From contig JAEWET010000042.1 in NCBI GenBank assembly GCA_023389195.1, positions 1 through 64,000 of the forward strand: DNA of 64,000 bases, read 5' to 3'. The first letter of the stretch is position 1. Each line of letters opens with the position of its first letter. This DNA comes from Aliihoeflea sp023389195. GTDB lineage: Bacteria; Pseudomonadota; Alphaproteobacteria; Rhizobiales; Rhizobiaceae. Made by a program: the position numbers and the translations under genes. Below are positions 7,890-17,145 of this stretch, piece after piece. The notes beneath the pieces are model-generated. The model worked only from the letters and a program-made list of their open reading frames with translations. It was not told where the DNA came from and ran no database searches.

Positions 7890-10800
7890 ATGTCCAACGG
7901 CACCGACCAGATCCACAACGTCAACGACATGACGGCGCTCTTCGTGCGCCGCGCCGTCCTCGCCTTCGTGGTCAACGTGCTGATCGCGGTGGCAGGCCTT
8001 GCCGCCTTCTTCGGCGTCGAGGTGCGCGAACTGCCCGATGTCGACCGCCCCGTCATCACCATCCGCACAGACTATATCGGCGCGGCGGCCGAAACCATCG
8101 ACCGCGAGCTGACGTCGATCCTCGAAGGCGCGGTCTCGCGCGTTCCCGGCGTCAACTCGATCTCGTCCTCGTCGTCCTTCGGCCGCTCGCGCGTGACCGT
8201 CGAATTCAACGACAACGTCAATCTCGACACCGCCGCCTCGGACATGCGCGACGCGGTGAGCCGGGTGCAGAACAATCTGCCCGACAATGCCGAGGCGCCG
8301 CTGATCGTCAAGGCGGACGACAACGCCCAGGCGATCATGCGCCTTTCGGTGACCTCGTCCTCGATGAACATCGAGGACATGACCCTCTTCATCGAGGACC
8401 AGCTCGTCGACCAGTTCGCCTCCGTGCCCGGCGTCGCCGACGTGCAGGTCTATGGCGGGCGCGAGAAGATCTTCCGCATCGACATCGACCAGAACCGGCT
8501 GGCAAGCCTCGGCCTGACCGTGGCCGACATCCAGACCGCGCTCAACACGATCTCCTTCGACACGCCGGCGGGCAGCCTGTCTTCGAGCACGCAGGACCTC
8601 GTCGTGCGCGCCACAGCGCCGGTGACGACGCCCGAGGACTTCGAGAACATCGTCATCGCGGGCGGCGCGCGGCTGCGCGACGTCGCGAACGTGACGCTCG
8701 GCCCGGACATCGGCGAATCGATCCTGCGCTCCGACAGCGTGCCCGGCATCGGCCTCGGCATCATCCGCCAGGCGCAGTCCAACACGCTCGACATTTCCGA
8801 GGGCGTGCGCGCGGCCGTCGACCGGGTTCGCCCGACCCTGCCGGAAGGCATGAACGTCTCGGTGCGCAGCGACGACGCGACCTTCATCCAGGGCGCCATC
8901 CACGAGGTCGAGATCGCGCTCGGCATCTCGGTGACGGTGGTGCTTCTCATCATCTTCATCTTCCTGCGCGACTGGCGGGCGACGATCATTCCCGCGCTCG
9001 CCTTGCCGATCTCGCTGATCGGCACGGTGGCGGCAGTCTATCTGCTCGGCTTTTCGCTCAACATCCTGACGCTCCTGGCGCTGGTGCTGGCGACGGGCCT
9101 CGTCGTCGACGACGCCATCGTGGTGCTGGAAAACATCGTGCGCAGGCGCAACCAGGGCATGGGACCACGCGCGGCGGCCGTGCTCGGCACGCGCGAGGTG
9201 TTCTTCGCCATCCTGGCGACGACGGCCACGCTCGTGGCCGTGTTCGTGCCGCTCTCCTTTCTGCCGGGGCAGGCTGGCGGGCTCTTCCGCGAATTCGGCT
9301 TCGTCATGGCGATCGCGGTGTTCCTTTCCTCGATCGTCTCGCTGTCGCTGTGCCCGATGGTCGCCTCGCGCATGCTCAAGGAAGGCAGCCACGATGCCAA
9401 GGACGACGGCGTGATCGGCCGGCTGGGCGGCGTGCTCGCCGAGATCTACCGGCGCACGCTGGCCGCCTGCCTCAACGCGCCGATCGTCGTCGTGATGGTC
9501 TCCGTCATCTTCGCCGGCGCGGCAGCCGCCGCATTCGGCCTGCTCGAATCCGAACTGACGCCGCCGGAGGACCGCTCCGCCGCCTTCATGCGGATTTCCG
9601 CGCCGCAGGGCGTCTCGATCGACTATCTCGCCCAGCAGATGGCCGAGGTCGAGCGGCTGATGCAGCCGCTGCGCGAGACCGGCGAGATCGAGAGCACCTT
9701 CTCGCTTGCCGGCCAGGGCGGTTCGACCAATTCGGGCTTCATCGCCATGACGCTGGCCCCCTGGAGCGAGCGCGAGCGTTCGCAGCAGGAAATCCTCGAC
9801 GAGGTCAACGCGCTGGTCGAGCAGGTGCCGGGCGTGCGCGCCTTCGCCTTTCAGCCCAACAGCCTTGGCATTCGCGGCGCAGGTTCCGGCCTGCAATTCG
9901 CGATCCTCGGCAACAACTACCAGAATCTGGGCGCTGCCGCGGCGGCGATCGTCGCCGACATGCAGGACGATCCGCGCTTCCAGCAGGCGCGGCTGTCGAC
10001 CGAATCCACCCAGCCGCAGCTTGCCGTGTCGATCGACCGCGAGCGGGCCTCCGACCTCGGCATCGAGATTTCCGGCCTCGCCCAGGCGCTGCAATCGCTG
10101 CTCGACGGACGCGAGATCGGCGAGGTCTTCATCGACGACCGCGCCTTCGCGGTGAAGCTGGTCTCGACGACGAACCCGATCAACGACCCGACCGACCTCG
10201 AGAACATCTATCTGAAGACCGGCGACGGCCGCTTCGTGCCGGTGTCCACCATCGCCTCGATCCGCGAGATCGCCGTGCCGCCGGAACTGTCGCGCGAGGA
10301 GCAGTTGCGCTCGGTGTCGATCACCTCGGCGCTGGCCGACGGGTTCCCGCTCGGCGAGGCGCTGGCGGTGGCGACCCAGATCGCCGAGCGTCACATGCCC
10401 GAAGGCGCGCGCGTCCTGCCGCTCGCCGAAGCCGCGACGCTGGGCGAGACGTCGAGCGCGATGTTCACGATCATGGGCTTCGCGCTCGTCATCGTGCTCC
10501 TCGTGCTGGGCGCGCAGTTCGAAAGCTTCACCAGCGCCGTCATCATCATGGCGACGGTGCCGCTGGGCCTTGCCTGCGCCGTCTTCGCCATGCTGATGAC
10601 CGGCACGACGCTCAACGTCTATTCGCAGATCGGCCTGGTACTGCTTGTCGGCATCATGGCAAAGAACGGCATCCTGATCGTCGAATTCGCCAACCAGCTC
10701 CGCGACCGCGGCCGCAACGTGCGCGACGCGATCGAGGAGGCGTCGAACGTGCGCCTGCGCCCGGTGATGATGACCATGCTGTGCACCATCGTCGGCGGCC

Positions 10801-11027
10801 TGCCGCTGATCCTCGCCTCGGGCGCCGGCGCGGAAGCGCGCATTGCGCTTGGCTGGGTCATCGTCGGCGGGCTTGGCCTCTCCACCATCTCGACGCTCTA
10901 TCTGACGCCGGTCGCCTATCTGCTGCTCGGCCGCTGGGTGACGCCGAAGGTGGAAGAGGAGGAGCGACTGGAGCGCGAGTTGGCGCAGGCCTCGGCGACC
11001 GAAGCCAACCTCGCCCCGGCCGAGTAG
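7890..11027 (+). CDS. RND multidrug efflux pump, inner-membrane permease (AcrB/MexF type)
   Basis: A 1045-residue proton-driven RND transporter, full length for the AcrB family, with a TM1 segment near residues 16-36, two large periplasmic loops and the two six-helix bundles. Proton-relay residues are visible: the acidic pair in LATGLVVDDAIVVLEN (TM4) and the lysine in VGIMAKNGILIVEFAN (TM10). The repeated motif RPVMMTMLCTIVGGLPL is typical of the C-terminal half. It forms a two-gene operon with the adaptor and ends before a strong convergent hairpin at 11051-11073. The substrate cannot be inferred; the MexF/AcrB-like HAE1 class usually exports hydrophobic drugs or aromatic compounds. Confidence 0.93.
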   Translation: MSNGTDQIHNVNDMTALFVRRAVLAFVVNVLIAVAGLAAFFGVEVRELPDVDRPVITIRTDYIGAAAETIDRELTSILEGAVSRVPGVNSISSSSSFGRSRVTVEFNDNVNLDTAASDMRDAVSRVQNNLPDNAEAPLIVKADDNAQAIMRLSVTSSSMNIEDMTLFIEDQLVDQFASVPGVADVQVYGGREKIFRIDIDQNRLASLGLTVADIQTALNTISFDTPAGSLSSSTQDLVVRATAPVTTPEDFENIVIAGGARLRDVANVTLGPDIGESILRSDSVPGIGLGIIRQAQSNTLDISEGVRAAVDRVRPTLPEGMNVSVRSDDATFIQGAIHEVEIALGISVTVVLLIIFIFLRDWRATIIPALALPISLIGTVAAVYLLGFSLNILTLLALVLATGLVVDDAIVVLENIVRRRNQGMGPRAAAVLGTREVFFAILATTATLVAVFVPLSFLPGQAGGLFREFGFVMAIAVFLSSIVSLSLCPMVASRMLKEGSHDAKDDGVIGRLGGVLAEIYRRTLAACLNAPIVVVMVSVIFAGAAAAAFGLLESELTPPEDRSAAFMRISAPQGVSIDYLAQQMAEVERLMQPLRETGEIESTFSLAGQGGSTNSGFIAMTLAPWSERERSQQEILDEVNALVEQVPGVRAFAFQPNSLGIRGAGSGLQFAILGNNYQNLGAAAAAIVADMQDDPRFQQARLSTESTQPQLAVSIDRERASDLGIEISGLAQALQSLLDGREIGEVFIDDRAFAVKLVSTTNPINDPTDLENIYLKTGDGRFVPVSTIASIREIAVPPELSREEQLRSVSITSALADGFPLGEALAVATQIAERHMPEGARVLPLAEAATLGETSSAMFTIMGFALVIVLLVLGAQFESFTSAVIIMATVPLGLACAVFAMLMTGTTLNVYSQIGLVLLVGIMAKNGILIVEFANQLRDRGRNVRDAIEEASNVRLRPVMMTMLCTIVGGLPLILASGAGAEARIALGWVIVGGLGLSTISTLYLTPVAYLLLGRWVTPKVEEEERLERELAQASATEANLAPAE

Positions 11028-11050
11028 CCAGCGCACGCACGACGAAAAAC

Positions 11051-11073
11051 GCCGCCCGGAAAACCCGGGCGGC
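11051..11073. terminator. Bidirectional hairpin terminator between convergent genes
   Basis: A perfect 9-bp stem, GCCGCCCGG and CCGGGCGGC, with a 5-base loop AAAAC. It is preceded by GAAAAAC (a U-run when read leftward) and followed by GTCGTTTC. It sits in the 70-base gap between the convergent stops of the RND pump gene and the binding-protein gene, so it can terminate both. Confidence 0.75.
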
Positions 11074-11097
11074 GGCGTCGTTTCAAAGGCCGGTCGA

Positions 11098-12336
11098 TCA
11101 GTCGGCGGTGTCGGTCTCTTCCTCGCCTTCGGCGGGCGCGGCGTCCATCGCGGCTTCCTCGGTCGGGTCGACGCGGCCGACCTCGATCCACTTGCCGCCC
11201 TCGATCTTCGAGATCACGATCGTCGCGCCGCCCTGGTGGTCGTCGGCCGAATAGCTGACCGGGATGTCGCCGGAGATGACGTCTGTATATTCGAGGCTTT
11301 CCATCGCGGTCTTGAAGCTTTCGGCCGTCAGTTCCGGACCGGCGGCCTCGAGCGCCTTGACGAGCGTGGTCGCCGCGCCGTGGCCGAGGATCGCGGCCGT
11401 GCCGGCCGGCTCGCCGTTCTTCTCGGCATAGCCATCGGCCCAGGCCTTCACTTCTGGATTGTCCATCCGGTCCTCATGGTCGGCCCAGCCGGCGGCGGCG
11501 TAGTAGCCTTCCGTCACGCCGCCTTCGACCTTGGCGATGGCGGTGTTGAAGCCGGCCGACGAGCCGATGAACTTGACGTCGTTCCAGCCGAGGCGCTTGG
11601 CGGTGCCGAGCGCGATGATCGTCTGGCGCACGCCGACGCCGGTCGCGATGATGTCGCAGTTGAGTTCGCGAAGACGCGTGACGGCGCCGACGAAATCCTG
11701 CTCGTCGGGACGGTGGGTCGTCTCGCCGGCAAAGGTCAGGCCGAGCGCCTCGGCCTCGTCGACGGCGGCTTCATGGACCTCGAGGCCGAAGTCGGACGGC
11801 AGGTACATCGAGCAGATGTTCGCAACCTCGTCGCCGCCTTCCTCGGCCAGCATCTTGATGCCGGCGCGCAGGCCGTCATAGTACGCGGCGAAGCCCGAAT
11901 ACTTGTAGGTGATGTCGCCTTCGAGCATCTGCCGTGCCGAGGTGAGCGGGCCGATATTGGCGACCTGCTTGGGCTCCATGATCTGGAAGCCGGCGATGTT
12001 GTGCGGCGTGCCGAGGTTCAGGATCATCGCGAAGACCTGGTCGGAATTGACCAGCTTGTTGAAGTTCTGGACGGCGCGCGGCACCTGGTAGCCGTGATCC
12101 TCGACGACGAAGCGGATCTGGCGTCCGTGGATGCCGCCTTCCGCGTTGATCTCGTCGAAGAGGTTCTGCGCGGCCTTGATGGCGCCGACATTGAAGGCGG
12201 CGAAGATGCCCGACAGATCGCCGTTCGAGCCGATCACGACTTCCGTGTCGGTGACGCCCTGCGTGGCGAAGGCCGCGGTGGACATGCCGGCGGCAAGCCC
12301 GAGCGCGAGAATGGATTTTCCGAACAACAGTCTCAT
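11098..12336 (-). CDS. Branched-chain amino acid/carboxylate-type ABC transporter substrate-binding protein
   Basis: A 412-residue periplasmic binding protein of the LivJ/LivK (type I fold) family. The Sec signal peptide spans residues 1-24 (MRLLFGKSILALGLAAGM, cleavage near TAAFA). The mature protein opens with GVTDTEVVIGSNGDLSGIF, typical of the family. The ATG at 12336 has AGGAGGAG at good spacing; the frame upstream adds ten residues without support. It is the last gene of the leftward livHMGF-ligase operon. Oddity: the C-terminus carries an extra, strongly acidic tail of about 23 residues (TEEAAMDAAPAEGEEETDTA) after the end of the normal fold. Co-operonic acyl-CoA ligase suggests that the ligand may be an organic or fatty acid rather than an amino acid. 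Confidence 0.9.
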   Translation of the reverse strand: MRLLFGKSILALGLAAGMSTAAFATQGVTDTEVVIGSNGDLSGIFAAFNVGAIKAAQNLFDEINAEGGIHGRQIRFVVEDHGYQVPRAVQNFNKLVNSDQVFAMILNLGTPHNIAGFQIMEPKQVANIGPLTSARQMLEGDITYKYSGFAAYYDGLRAGIKMLAEEGGDEVANICSMYLPSDFGLEVHEAAVDEAEALGLTFAGETTHRPDEQDFVGAVTRLRELNCDIIATGVGVRQTIIALGTAKRLGWNDVKFIGSSAGFNTAIAKVEGGVTEGYYAAAGWADHEDRMDNPEVKAWADGYAEKNGEPAGTAAILGHGAATTLVKALEAAGPELTAESFKTAMESLEYTDVISGDIPVSYSADDHQGGATIVISKIEGGKWIEVGRVDPTEEAAMDAAPAEGEEETDTAD

Positions 12337-12385
12337 TTTCAAACTCCTCCTGGGGTTGTTCCGCATTGTTGCTGCACGGTTCTCC

Positions 12386-14275
12386 TCAACCGTACATCTC
12401 GTCGATCAGAGGCTTGTGCTTCTGCTCGACGAAACTCCTCTTCAGCTTCATCGTTGCCGTCAGTTCCTCATCCTCGGCGGTGAGGAGAACGTCGATGAGC
12501 CTGAAATCCTTGATCTGCTCCACGCGGGCGAATTCGCGATTGGTCTCGTCGACGACGGAGCCGATCAGGTCGCGCACCTCCTGTGCCGCGCATAGTGACT
12601 TGAAATTGTTGAACGGCACCTTGCGATCCTGCGCGAACTTTTCGACGTTTTCCTGGTCGATCATGATCAGGCAGGACAGGAACTTGCGCTTGTCGCCGAT
12701 GACGACGGCATCCGAGATGTAAGGCGAGAACTTCAGCCGGTTCTCGATCTCGGCCGGCGTGATGTTCTTGCCGCCGGCGGTGATGATGATGTCCTTGACG
12801 CGGCCGGTGACGAAGAGGAAGCCTTGATTGTCGATGCGTCCGACGTCGCCGGTCTTCAGCCAGCCATCCTCGCTGATCGTCTCGGCGGTCTTGTCGGGCT
12901 TGTTCCAATAGCCCTTGAAGACGTTGGCGCCCTTGTACTGGATCTCGCCTTCGGGAGAGATGCGGATCTCGGACCCCGGCACGACCTTGCCGACGCTGCC
13001 GTTCTTCGAATCCTCCAGAAGGTTGATCGAGATGACGCCCGAGCTTTCGGTCATGCCGTAGCCTTCGAGGACGGTGATGCCGACCGCCTTGTACCATTTC
13101 AAGAGATCGGGCGAGATCGGCGCCGCGCCCGTCGTGCCGCGCCGCAGCCGGTCGAAGCCGAGCATCCGGCGCAGATTGCCGAGCACCATGAAGTCCCAGA
13201 ACGAATAGGCGAGCTTCGTTCCGGCCGGAACCGGATCGCCCGCTTCCAGCGCGGCGGCACGTTTCATGCCGGTCTTCACCGCCTGCCGGTAGGCCCAGCG
13301 GCCGATCGGCGTGGAATCGTTCGCCATGATCGAGATGCGGCTGTAGATTTTTTCCCACACGCGCGGGACGCCGGTGAAGACGTGCGGCGAGACCTCGCGG
13401 ACATTGTCGAAAACAGTCTCCGGGCTCTCGGCGAAATTGACGGTCGATTTCAGCCCGATCGGGGTGAAGACCGTGATCAGGCGCTCGAGGATGTGGCAGA
13501 GCGGCAGGAAGCAGACCTGGTCGTCGTCGGGCGTGACGGGCAGCGTCAGCGCCGAGCCGATGACCGATGCGATGATGTTGGAATGCGAGATCATCGCGCC
13601 CTTCGGCGGGCCGGTCGTGCCGGAGGTGTAGACGAGGATCGCTGTGTCCTGCGGCTGCGACTTGGCGATCTCCTCGTCGAACCGGTTGGGGTTCTCCTTC
13701 AGGAATTCGCGTCCGATCCGGTAGAGGTCCTCGAGGAAGATGACCTGGTCGTCGGCGAATTCGTGCAGCCCGTCGCGGTCGAAGACGACGACCTTCGACA
13801 GGCCCGGCATCTGGTCGCGCACGGACAGGAACTTGTCGAGCTGCTCGTCATTCTCGACGAACAGGAAGCGGCTGTCGGAATCGGTGACGAGATATTGAAG
13901 CTGCTTTGCCGAATCGGTCGTGTAGACGCCCGACGCGATGCCGCCGACCGACTGGATGCCGAGGTCGGAATAGATCCACTCCTTGTTGTCTTCCGACAGG
14001 ATGGAAACGACCTCGCCGCGCTTCAGCCCGAGCGCGATGAGGCCGAGGCCGATCAGGCGGGCGTGCTCGTAGAAATCGGTCCAGCTATAGGCGAGCCAGA
14101 TGCCGAAATCCTTCTCGCGATGCGCGATCTTGGGCCCGAGCTCCTGGCAGCGCTGGCGGAAGAGCTTCACCAGCGTGTCGCAGCCATCGAAATAGAAGGG
14201 CGCGCGCTGAAGGTCCTGGTTGAAGGAATGGCCGCGCACTGTCTGCATGGGCGGCAGTTTTTCTGCGATGGTCAT
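12386..14275 (-). CDS. AMP-forming acyl-CoA synthetase (long-chain fatty acid-CoA ligase type)
   Basis: A 629-residue ANL-superfamily ligase activating a carboxylic acid to its CoA thioester through an acyl-adenylate. Motifs: the phosphate loop YTSGTTGPPKGAM, the A5 motif EGYGMTESSG, the A7 hinge-region GWLKTGDVG and the C-terminal lysine region (GRVKDIIITAGGKN). Size and order match long-chain FadD-like enzymes of the FAA type. The ATG at 14275 has GGGAGGAAAC upstream; the longer frame from 14326 enters the repeat and is rejected. Position between the liv-type transporter genes and their binding protein implies that the imported acid is activated immediately after entry (vectorial acylation is an inference). 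Confidence 0.9.
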   Translation of the reverse strand: MTIAEKLPPMQTVRGHSFNQDLQRAPFYFDGCDTLVKLFRQRCQELGPKIAHREKDFGIWLAYSWTDFYEHARLIGLGLIALGLKRGEVVSILSEDNKEWIYSDLGIQSVGGIASGVYTTDSAKQLQYLVTDSDSRFLFVENDEQLDKFLSVRDQMPGLSKVVVFDRDGLHEFADDQVIFLEDLYRIGREFLKENPNRFDEEIAKSQPQDTAILVYTSGTTGPPKGAMISHSNIIASVIGSALTLPVTPDDDQVCFLPLCHILERLITVFTPIGLKSTVNFAESPETVFDNVREVSPHVFTGVPRVWEKIYSRISIMANDSTPIGRWAYRQAVKTGMKRAAALEAGDPVPAGTKLAYSFWDFMVLGNLRRMLGFDRLRRGTTGAAPISPDLLKWYKAVGITVLEGYGMTESSGVISINLLEDSKNGSVGKVVPGSEIRISPEGEIQYKGANVFKGYWNKPDKTAETISEDGWLKTGDVGRIDNQGFLFVTGRVKDIIITAGGKNITPAEIENRLKFSPYISDAVVIGDKRKFLSCLIMIDQENVEKFAQDRKVPFNNFKSLCAAQEVRDLIGSVVDETNREFARVEQIKDFRLIDVLLTAEDEELTATMKLKRSFVEQKHKPLIDEMYG

Positions 14276-14313
14276 GTCAGTTTCCTCCCGATGCGCAACG
14301 ATGCGGCGTCCCC

Positions 14314-14446
14314 GCGCCCCCTCCACCGCCTTCGGCGGTCCCCCTCCCCCGTAAACGGGGGAGGATCAGCGTCGATGACGGCCGCAACCTGGGTCCTCCC
14401 CTGCGAAGCGGGGGAGGTGCCGAGTGAAACGAGGCGGAGGGGGCGC
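14314..14446. repeat. Dispersed palindromic intergenic repeat, copy 3
   Basis: Third copy of the GCCCCCTCC ... GGAGGGGGC element (see 2-134 and 2642-2773). The left inner sequence differs (CCGCCTTCGGCGG hairpin in place of the ATGCTGCGCAT palindrome), while the CCTCCCCCG/CGGGGGAGG arms are kept. It separates livF from the acyl-CoA ligase gene inside one leftward operon, so it is probably transcribed and could modulate expression of the distal genes. Confidence 0.88.
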
Positions 14447-14455
14447 GGGGCGCGC

Positions 14456-15262
14456 TCATCGCCATGTCTTCTTCTGCTTCCAGCGCTTCTGGCCGCGCTG
14501 GGTTTCTTCCACGACGCCGAGATAGAACTCCTGAATGTCCTTCGAGGCCAGCAGACGGTCGGCGGTGTCGGCCATGACGATGCGGCCGAGTTCCATGACG
14601 TAGCCGTAATCGGCGACTTCGAGGGCGACTTTGGCGTTCTGCTCGACGAGGACGATGGTGACGCCCTGCTCCTTGTTGAGCCGGCGCACGATCTGGAAGA
14701 TTTCCTTGACGAGGAGCGGCGACAGGCCGAGCGAGGGTTCGTCGAGGAGCATGATCTTGGGCTTGGCCATCAGGCCGCGGCCGATCGCCAGCATCTGCTG
14801 CTGGCCGCCCGAAAGCGTGCCGGCCGCCTGGCGGCGGCGTTCGGCGAGGATCGGGAAGTAGGCGTAGACCGTCTCCTCGTCGCGGGCGATGCCGTCCGTG
14901 TCCGAGCGCGTAAACGCGCCCATCCGCAGATTTTCCTCGACGGTGAGCAGAGGGAACACCTCGCGGCCTTCGGGCACGTGGACCATGCCGAGGCGCACCA
15001 CCTTGTCCGGATTGGCGCCGGCGATGTTCTGCCCGGCATAGAAGATCTGGCCCTTTTCGGGGTCCATCACGCCCGAAATGGTCTTGAGCAGCGTCGTCTT
15101 GCCGGCACCGTTGGCGCCGAGCACGGTGACGATCTGGCCCTCGCGCACGTCCAGGCTGGCGCCGCGGATCGCCATGATCGGCCCGTAATAGCTTTCGAGG
15201 TTCTTGATCGACAGGATGGTCTTGGCCTCGACGGCCGGCGTGGGCTGCGCGGTCATGGTCAT
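14456..15262 (-). CDS. livF: Branched-chain-type ABC transporter ATP-binding protein LivF
   Basis: A 268-residue ABC ATPase of the LivF class. Walker A GANGAGKTT, Q-loop region, signature LSGGQQQM and Walker B IMLLDEPSLGL are all intact, and the short C-terminus fits LivF. The ATG at 15262 overlaps the livG stop (ATGA), which fixes the start; the frame extending to 15712 is antisense-like noise inside livG. N-terminal residues 1-13 are a loose extension before LSIKNLESYYG. Supplies energy for the import complex with LivG, LivH and LivM in the inner membrane. Confidence 0.92.
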   Translation of the reverse strand: MTMTAQPTPAVEAKTILSIKNLESYYGPIMAIRGASLDVREGQIVTVLGANGAGKTTLLKTISGVMDPEKGQIFYAGQNIAGANPDKVVRLGMVHVPEGREVFPLLTVEENLRMGAFTRSDTDGIARDEETVYAYFPILAERRRQAAGTLSGGQQQMLAIGRGLMAKPKIMLLDEPSLGLSPLLVKEIFQIVRRLNKEQGVTIVLVEQNAKVALEVADYGYVMELGRIVMADTADRLLASKDIQEFYLGVVEETQRGQKRWKQKKTWR

Positions 15263-16044
15263 GCCAGCACCTTTTCGTGTTCGTCGGCGACGCCGATATA
15301 GGCCTCGACCACCTTGGGATGGTTCTGCACCTCGTGCGGCGTGCCCATGGCGAGCATCTTGCCGTCGGCCAGCGCCAGCACGCGATCCGACACCGAGGCG
15401 ACGAGGTGCATGTCGTGCTCGACCATCAGGACGGTGACGCCCATCTGCTTCTTGATGTCCTCGACCCAGAAGGCGACGTCCTGCGTCTCCTCGACCGAAA
15501 GGCCCGAGGCCGGCTCGTCGAGCAGGAGCAGGCGCGGCTCGATGGCGAGCGCGCGGCCCATCTCGACGACCTTGCGCACGCCATAGGGAAGGCCGGCGAT
15601 GTATTTGTCGCGATAGGCCTGCAGGTCGAGGAAATCGATCACCTTCTCGATCGCCTCGCGGTGGCGGCGCTCCTCGCGCCGCACGAAGGGCGTGAAGAGA
15701 AGCTCGGACCACATGCGGCTGTGGCGATGGCGGTGGCGACCGACGAGCAGGTTCTGCATCACCGTCGCATGATCGAAGAGTTCGATGTTCTGGAAGGTGC
15801 GGGCGATGCCGAGCCGCGCGATCTCGTGCGGCTTGCGGTCGAGGATCGACTTGCCGTCGAAGCGGATGTCGCCTTCGGCCGGATCGTAGATGCGGCTGAT
15901 CAGGTTGAAGATCGTCGACTTGCCGGCGCCGTTGGGGCCGACCAGTGCGAAGACCTCGCCCTCCTCCACCGAGAAGGAAACCTGGCTGACGGCGGTGAGG
16001 CCGCCGAAGCGCAGCGTGACGTTGTCGAGTTCGAGCAAGCTCAT
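15259..16044 (-). CDS. livG: Branched-chain-type ABC transporter ATP-binding protein LivG
   Basis: A 261-residue ABC ATPase of the LivG class. Walker A GPNGAGKST, a divergent signature GVRKVVEMGRAL and Walker B LLLLDEPASGLS are present, and the family C-terminal segment ending in AYIG is followed by a short tail. It overlaps livM by 4 bases at its start and livF by 4 bases at its end, so the four genes are translationally coupled. Note that the usual LSYGQQR-type signature is replaced by LPYGVRKVVEM, a known variation among LivG relatives for organic acids. Confidence 0.92.
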   Translation of the reverse strand: MSLLELDNVTLRFGGLTAVSQVSFSVEEGEVFALVGPNGAGKSTIFNLISRIYDPAEGDIRFDGKSILDRKPHEIARLGIARTFQNIELFDHATVMQNLLVGRHRHRHSRMWSELLFTPFVRREERRHREAIEKVIDFLDLQAYRDKYIAGLPYGVRKVVEMGRALAIEPRLLLLDEPASGLSVEETQDVAFWVEDIKKQMGVTVLMVEHDMHLVASVSDRVLALADGKMLAMGTPHEVQNHPKVVEAYIGVADEHEKVLA

Positions 16045-17141
16045 CGCATCCGCTCCGTCTTGAGATAGGCTTTCTGGCGGCGGAACATGTCCTTCCGGTA
16101 GAAGGGGAAGAGCTCGAAATAGGTTCGGATCTTCACCCAGCGGCCATAGATGCCCATCGGCTCGAACAGGATGAACAGGATCAGGATCAGGCCGAAGATC
16201 GCCGTTTCCATGCCCGGGATGGCGATCGAGCTGCCGCCGATCATCCGCGTCAGGAAATCGCGCGCGACCGCGATGGACTGCGGCAGCATGGCGACCACCG
16301 CCGCGCCGAAGAACGCGCCATGGATCGAGCCCAGCCCGCCGATGACGATGGCGAGCAGAAGTTGGATCGAGATGATGAGATTGAAGGTCTCGTTGTTGAA
16401 GATGCCCGCATAGTGGCCCATCAGCGCGCCGGCAAGGCCGGTGATGCCGGTGGAGATGCCGAAGGCGACCGTCTTGGTCCGCGCCACGTTGACGCCCATC
16501 GCCTGCGCCGAAATCTCCGAATCGCGGATCGCGGCGAAGGAGCGGCCGAGCGGCGAGCGCAGGAGATTGCGGTAGAAAAGGACGACCAGAAGCGTGATGG
16601 CGAGCGTCAGATAGTAGAGCAGGTTCGGCGTCGAATAGCGGTCGATGACGAGGCCGAAGATCTGGATCGGCGGCGCGATGAGGCCGATGACGCCATTGGT
16701 CAGCGGCGTCGCGATGACGATGAAATCCTCCACCAGGATGACGACGGCGATGGTGCCGATGGCCAGATAAATGCCGTGCAGCTTGGTCATCGGCATGGCG
16801 ATCAGCGCACCGGCGATGCCCGCGATCAGGCCCGCGAGCGGGAAAGTGATCAAGAAGGGCAGGCCGAGCCGCGTCTGCAACAGGATGTTGGCATAGCAGC
16901 CGATGGCGAGGAACGCGGCGTGGCCGAGGCTCGCCTGTCCCGACTGGCCGACGAGGATCATCAGCCCCATGCAGGCGATGGCCCAGATCAGCACGTTCGT
17001 CGCCTCGCCGAGCGCGAAGTTGGACAAGAGGAACGGCAGCGCGAGGGCAACCGCGAACAGCGCCAGATACCAGCCCATCTGCTGGGGGTGGCGGAAGAGG
17101 TTGATGTCGGCGTCGTAGGACGTCTTGAAAACGGTTCTCAT
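16041..17141 (-). CDS. livM: Branched-chain-type ABC transporter permease LivM
   Basis: A 366-residue inner-membrane permease with about ten hydrophobic segments, first at residues 22-45. The conserved LivM features are present: GQSGQASLGHAAFLAIGCY near residue 65-85 and the cytoplasmic coupling motif SPLGRSFAAIRDSEISAQAMG. The C-terminal extension of about 35 polar, basic residues (RWVKIRTYFELFPFYRKDMF) is longer than in E. coli. Start 4 bases after the livH stop. Confidence 0.92.
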   Translation of the reverse strand: MRTVFKTSYDADINLFRHPQQMGWYLALFAVALALPFLLSNFALGEATNVLIWAIACMGLMILVGQSGQASLGHAAFLAIGCYANILLQTRLGLPFLITFPLAGLIAGIAGALIAMPMTKLHGIYLAIGTIAVVILVEDFIVIATPLTNGVIGLIAPPIQIFGLVIDRYSTPNLLYYLTLAITLLVVLFYRNLLRSPLGRSFAAIRDSEISAQAMGVNVARTKTVAFGISTGITGLAGALMGHYAGIFNNETFNLIISIQLLLAIVIGGLGSIHGAFFGAAVVAMLPQSIAVARDFLTRMIGGSSIAIPGMETAIFGLILILFILFEPMGIYGRWVKIRTYFELFPFYRKDMFRRQKAYLKTERMR

Positions 17142-17145
17142 GTCC

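Noticed and set aside
6699..11036. A 1445-residue open frame on the - strand opposite the RND genes
   Set aside because: It runs through the coding region of two well-recognised genes, is rich in Arg, Asp and His from the GC bias, and has no family motif.
6764..11254. A 1496-residue frame on the + strand overlapping the RND adaptor and pump
   Set aside because: It is frame-shifted relative to both genes and composed of low-complexity Arg/Ala-rich sequence.
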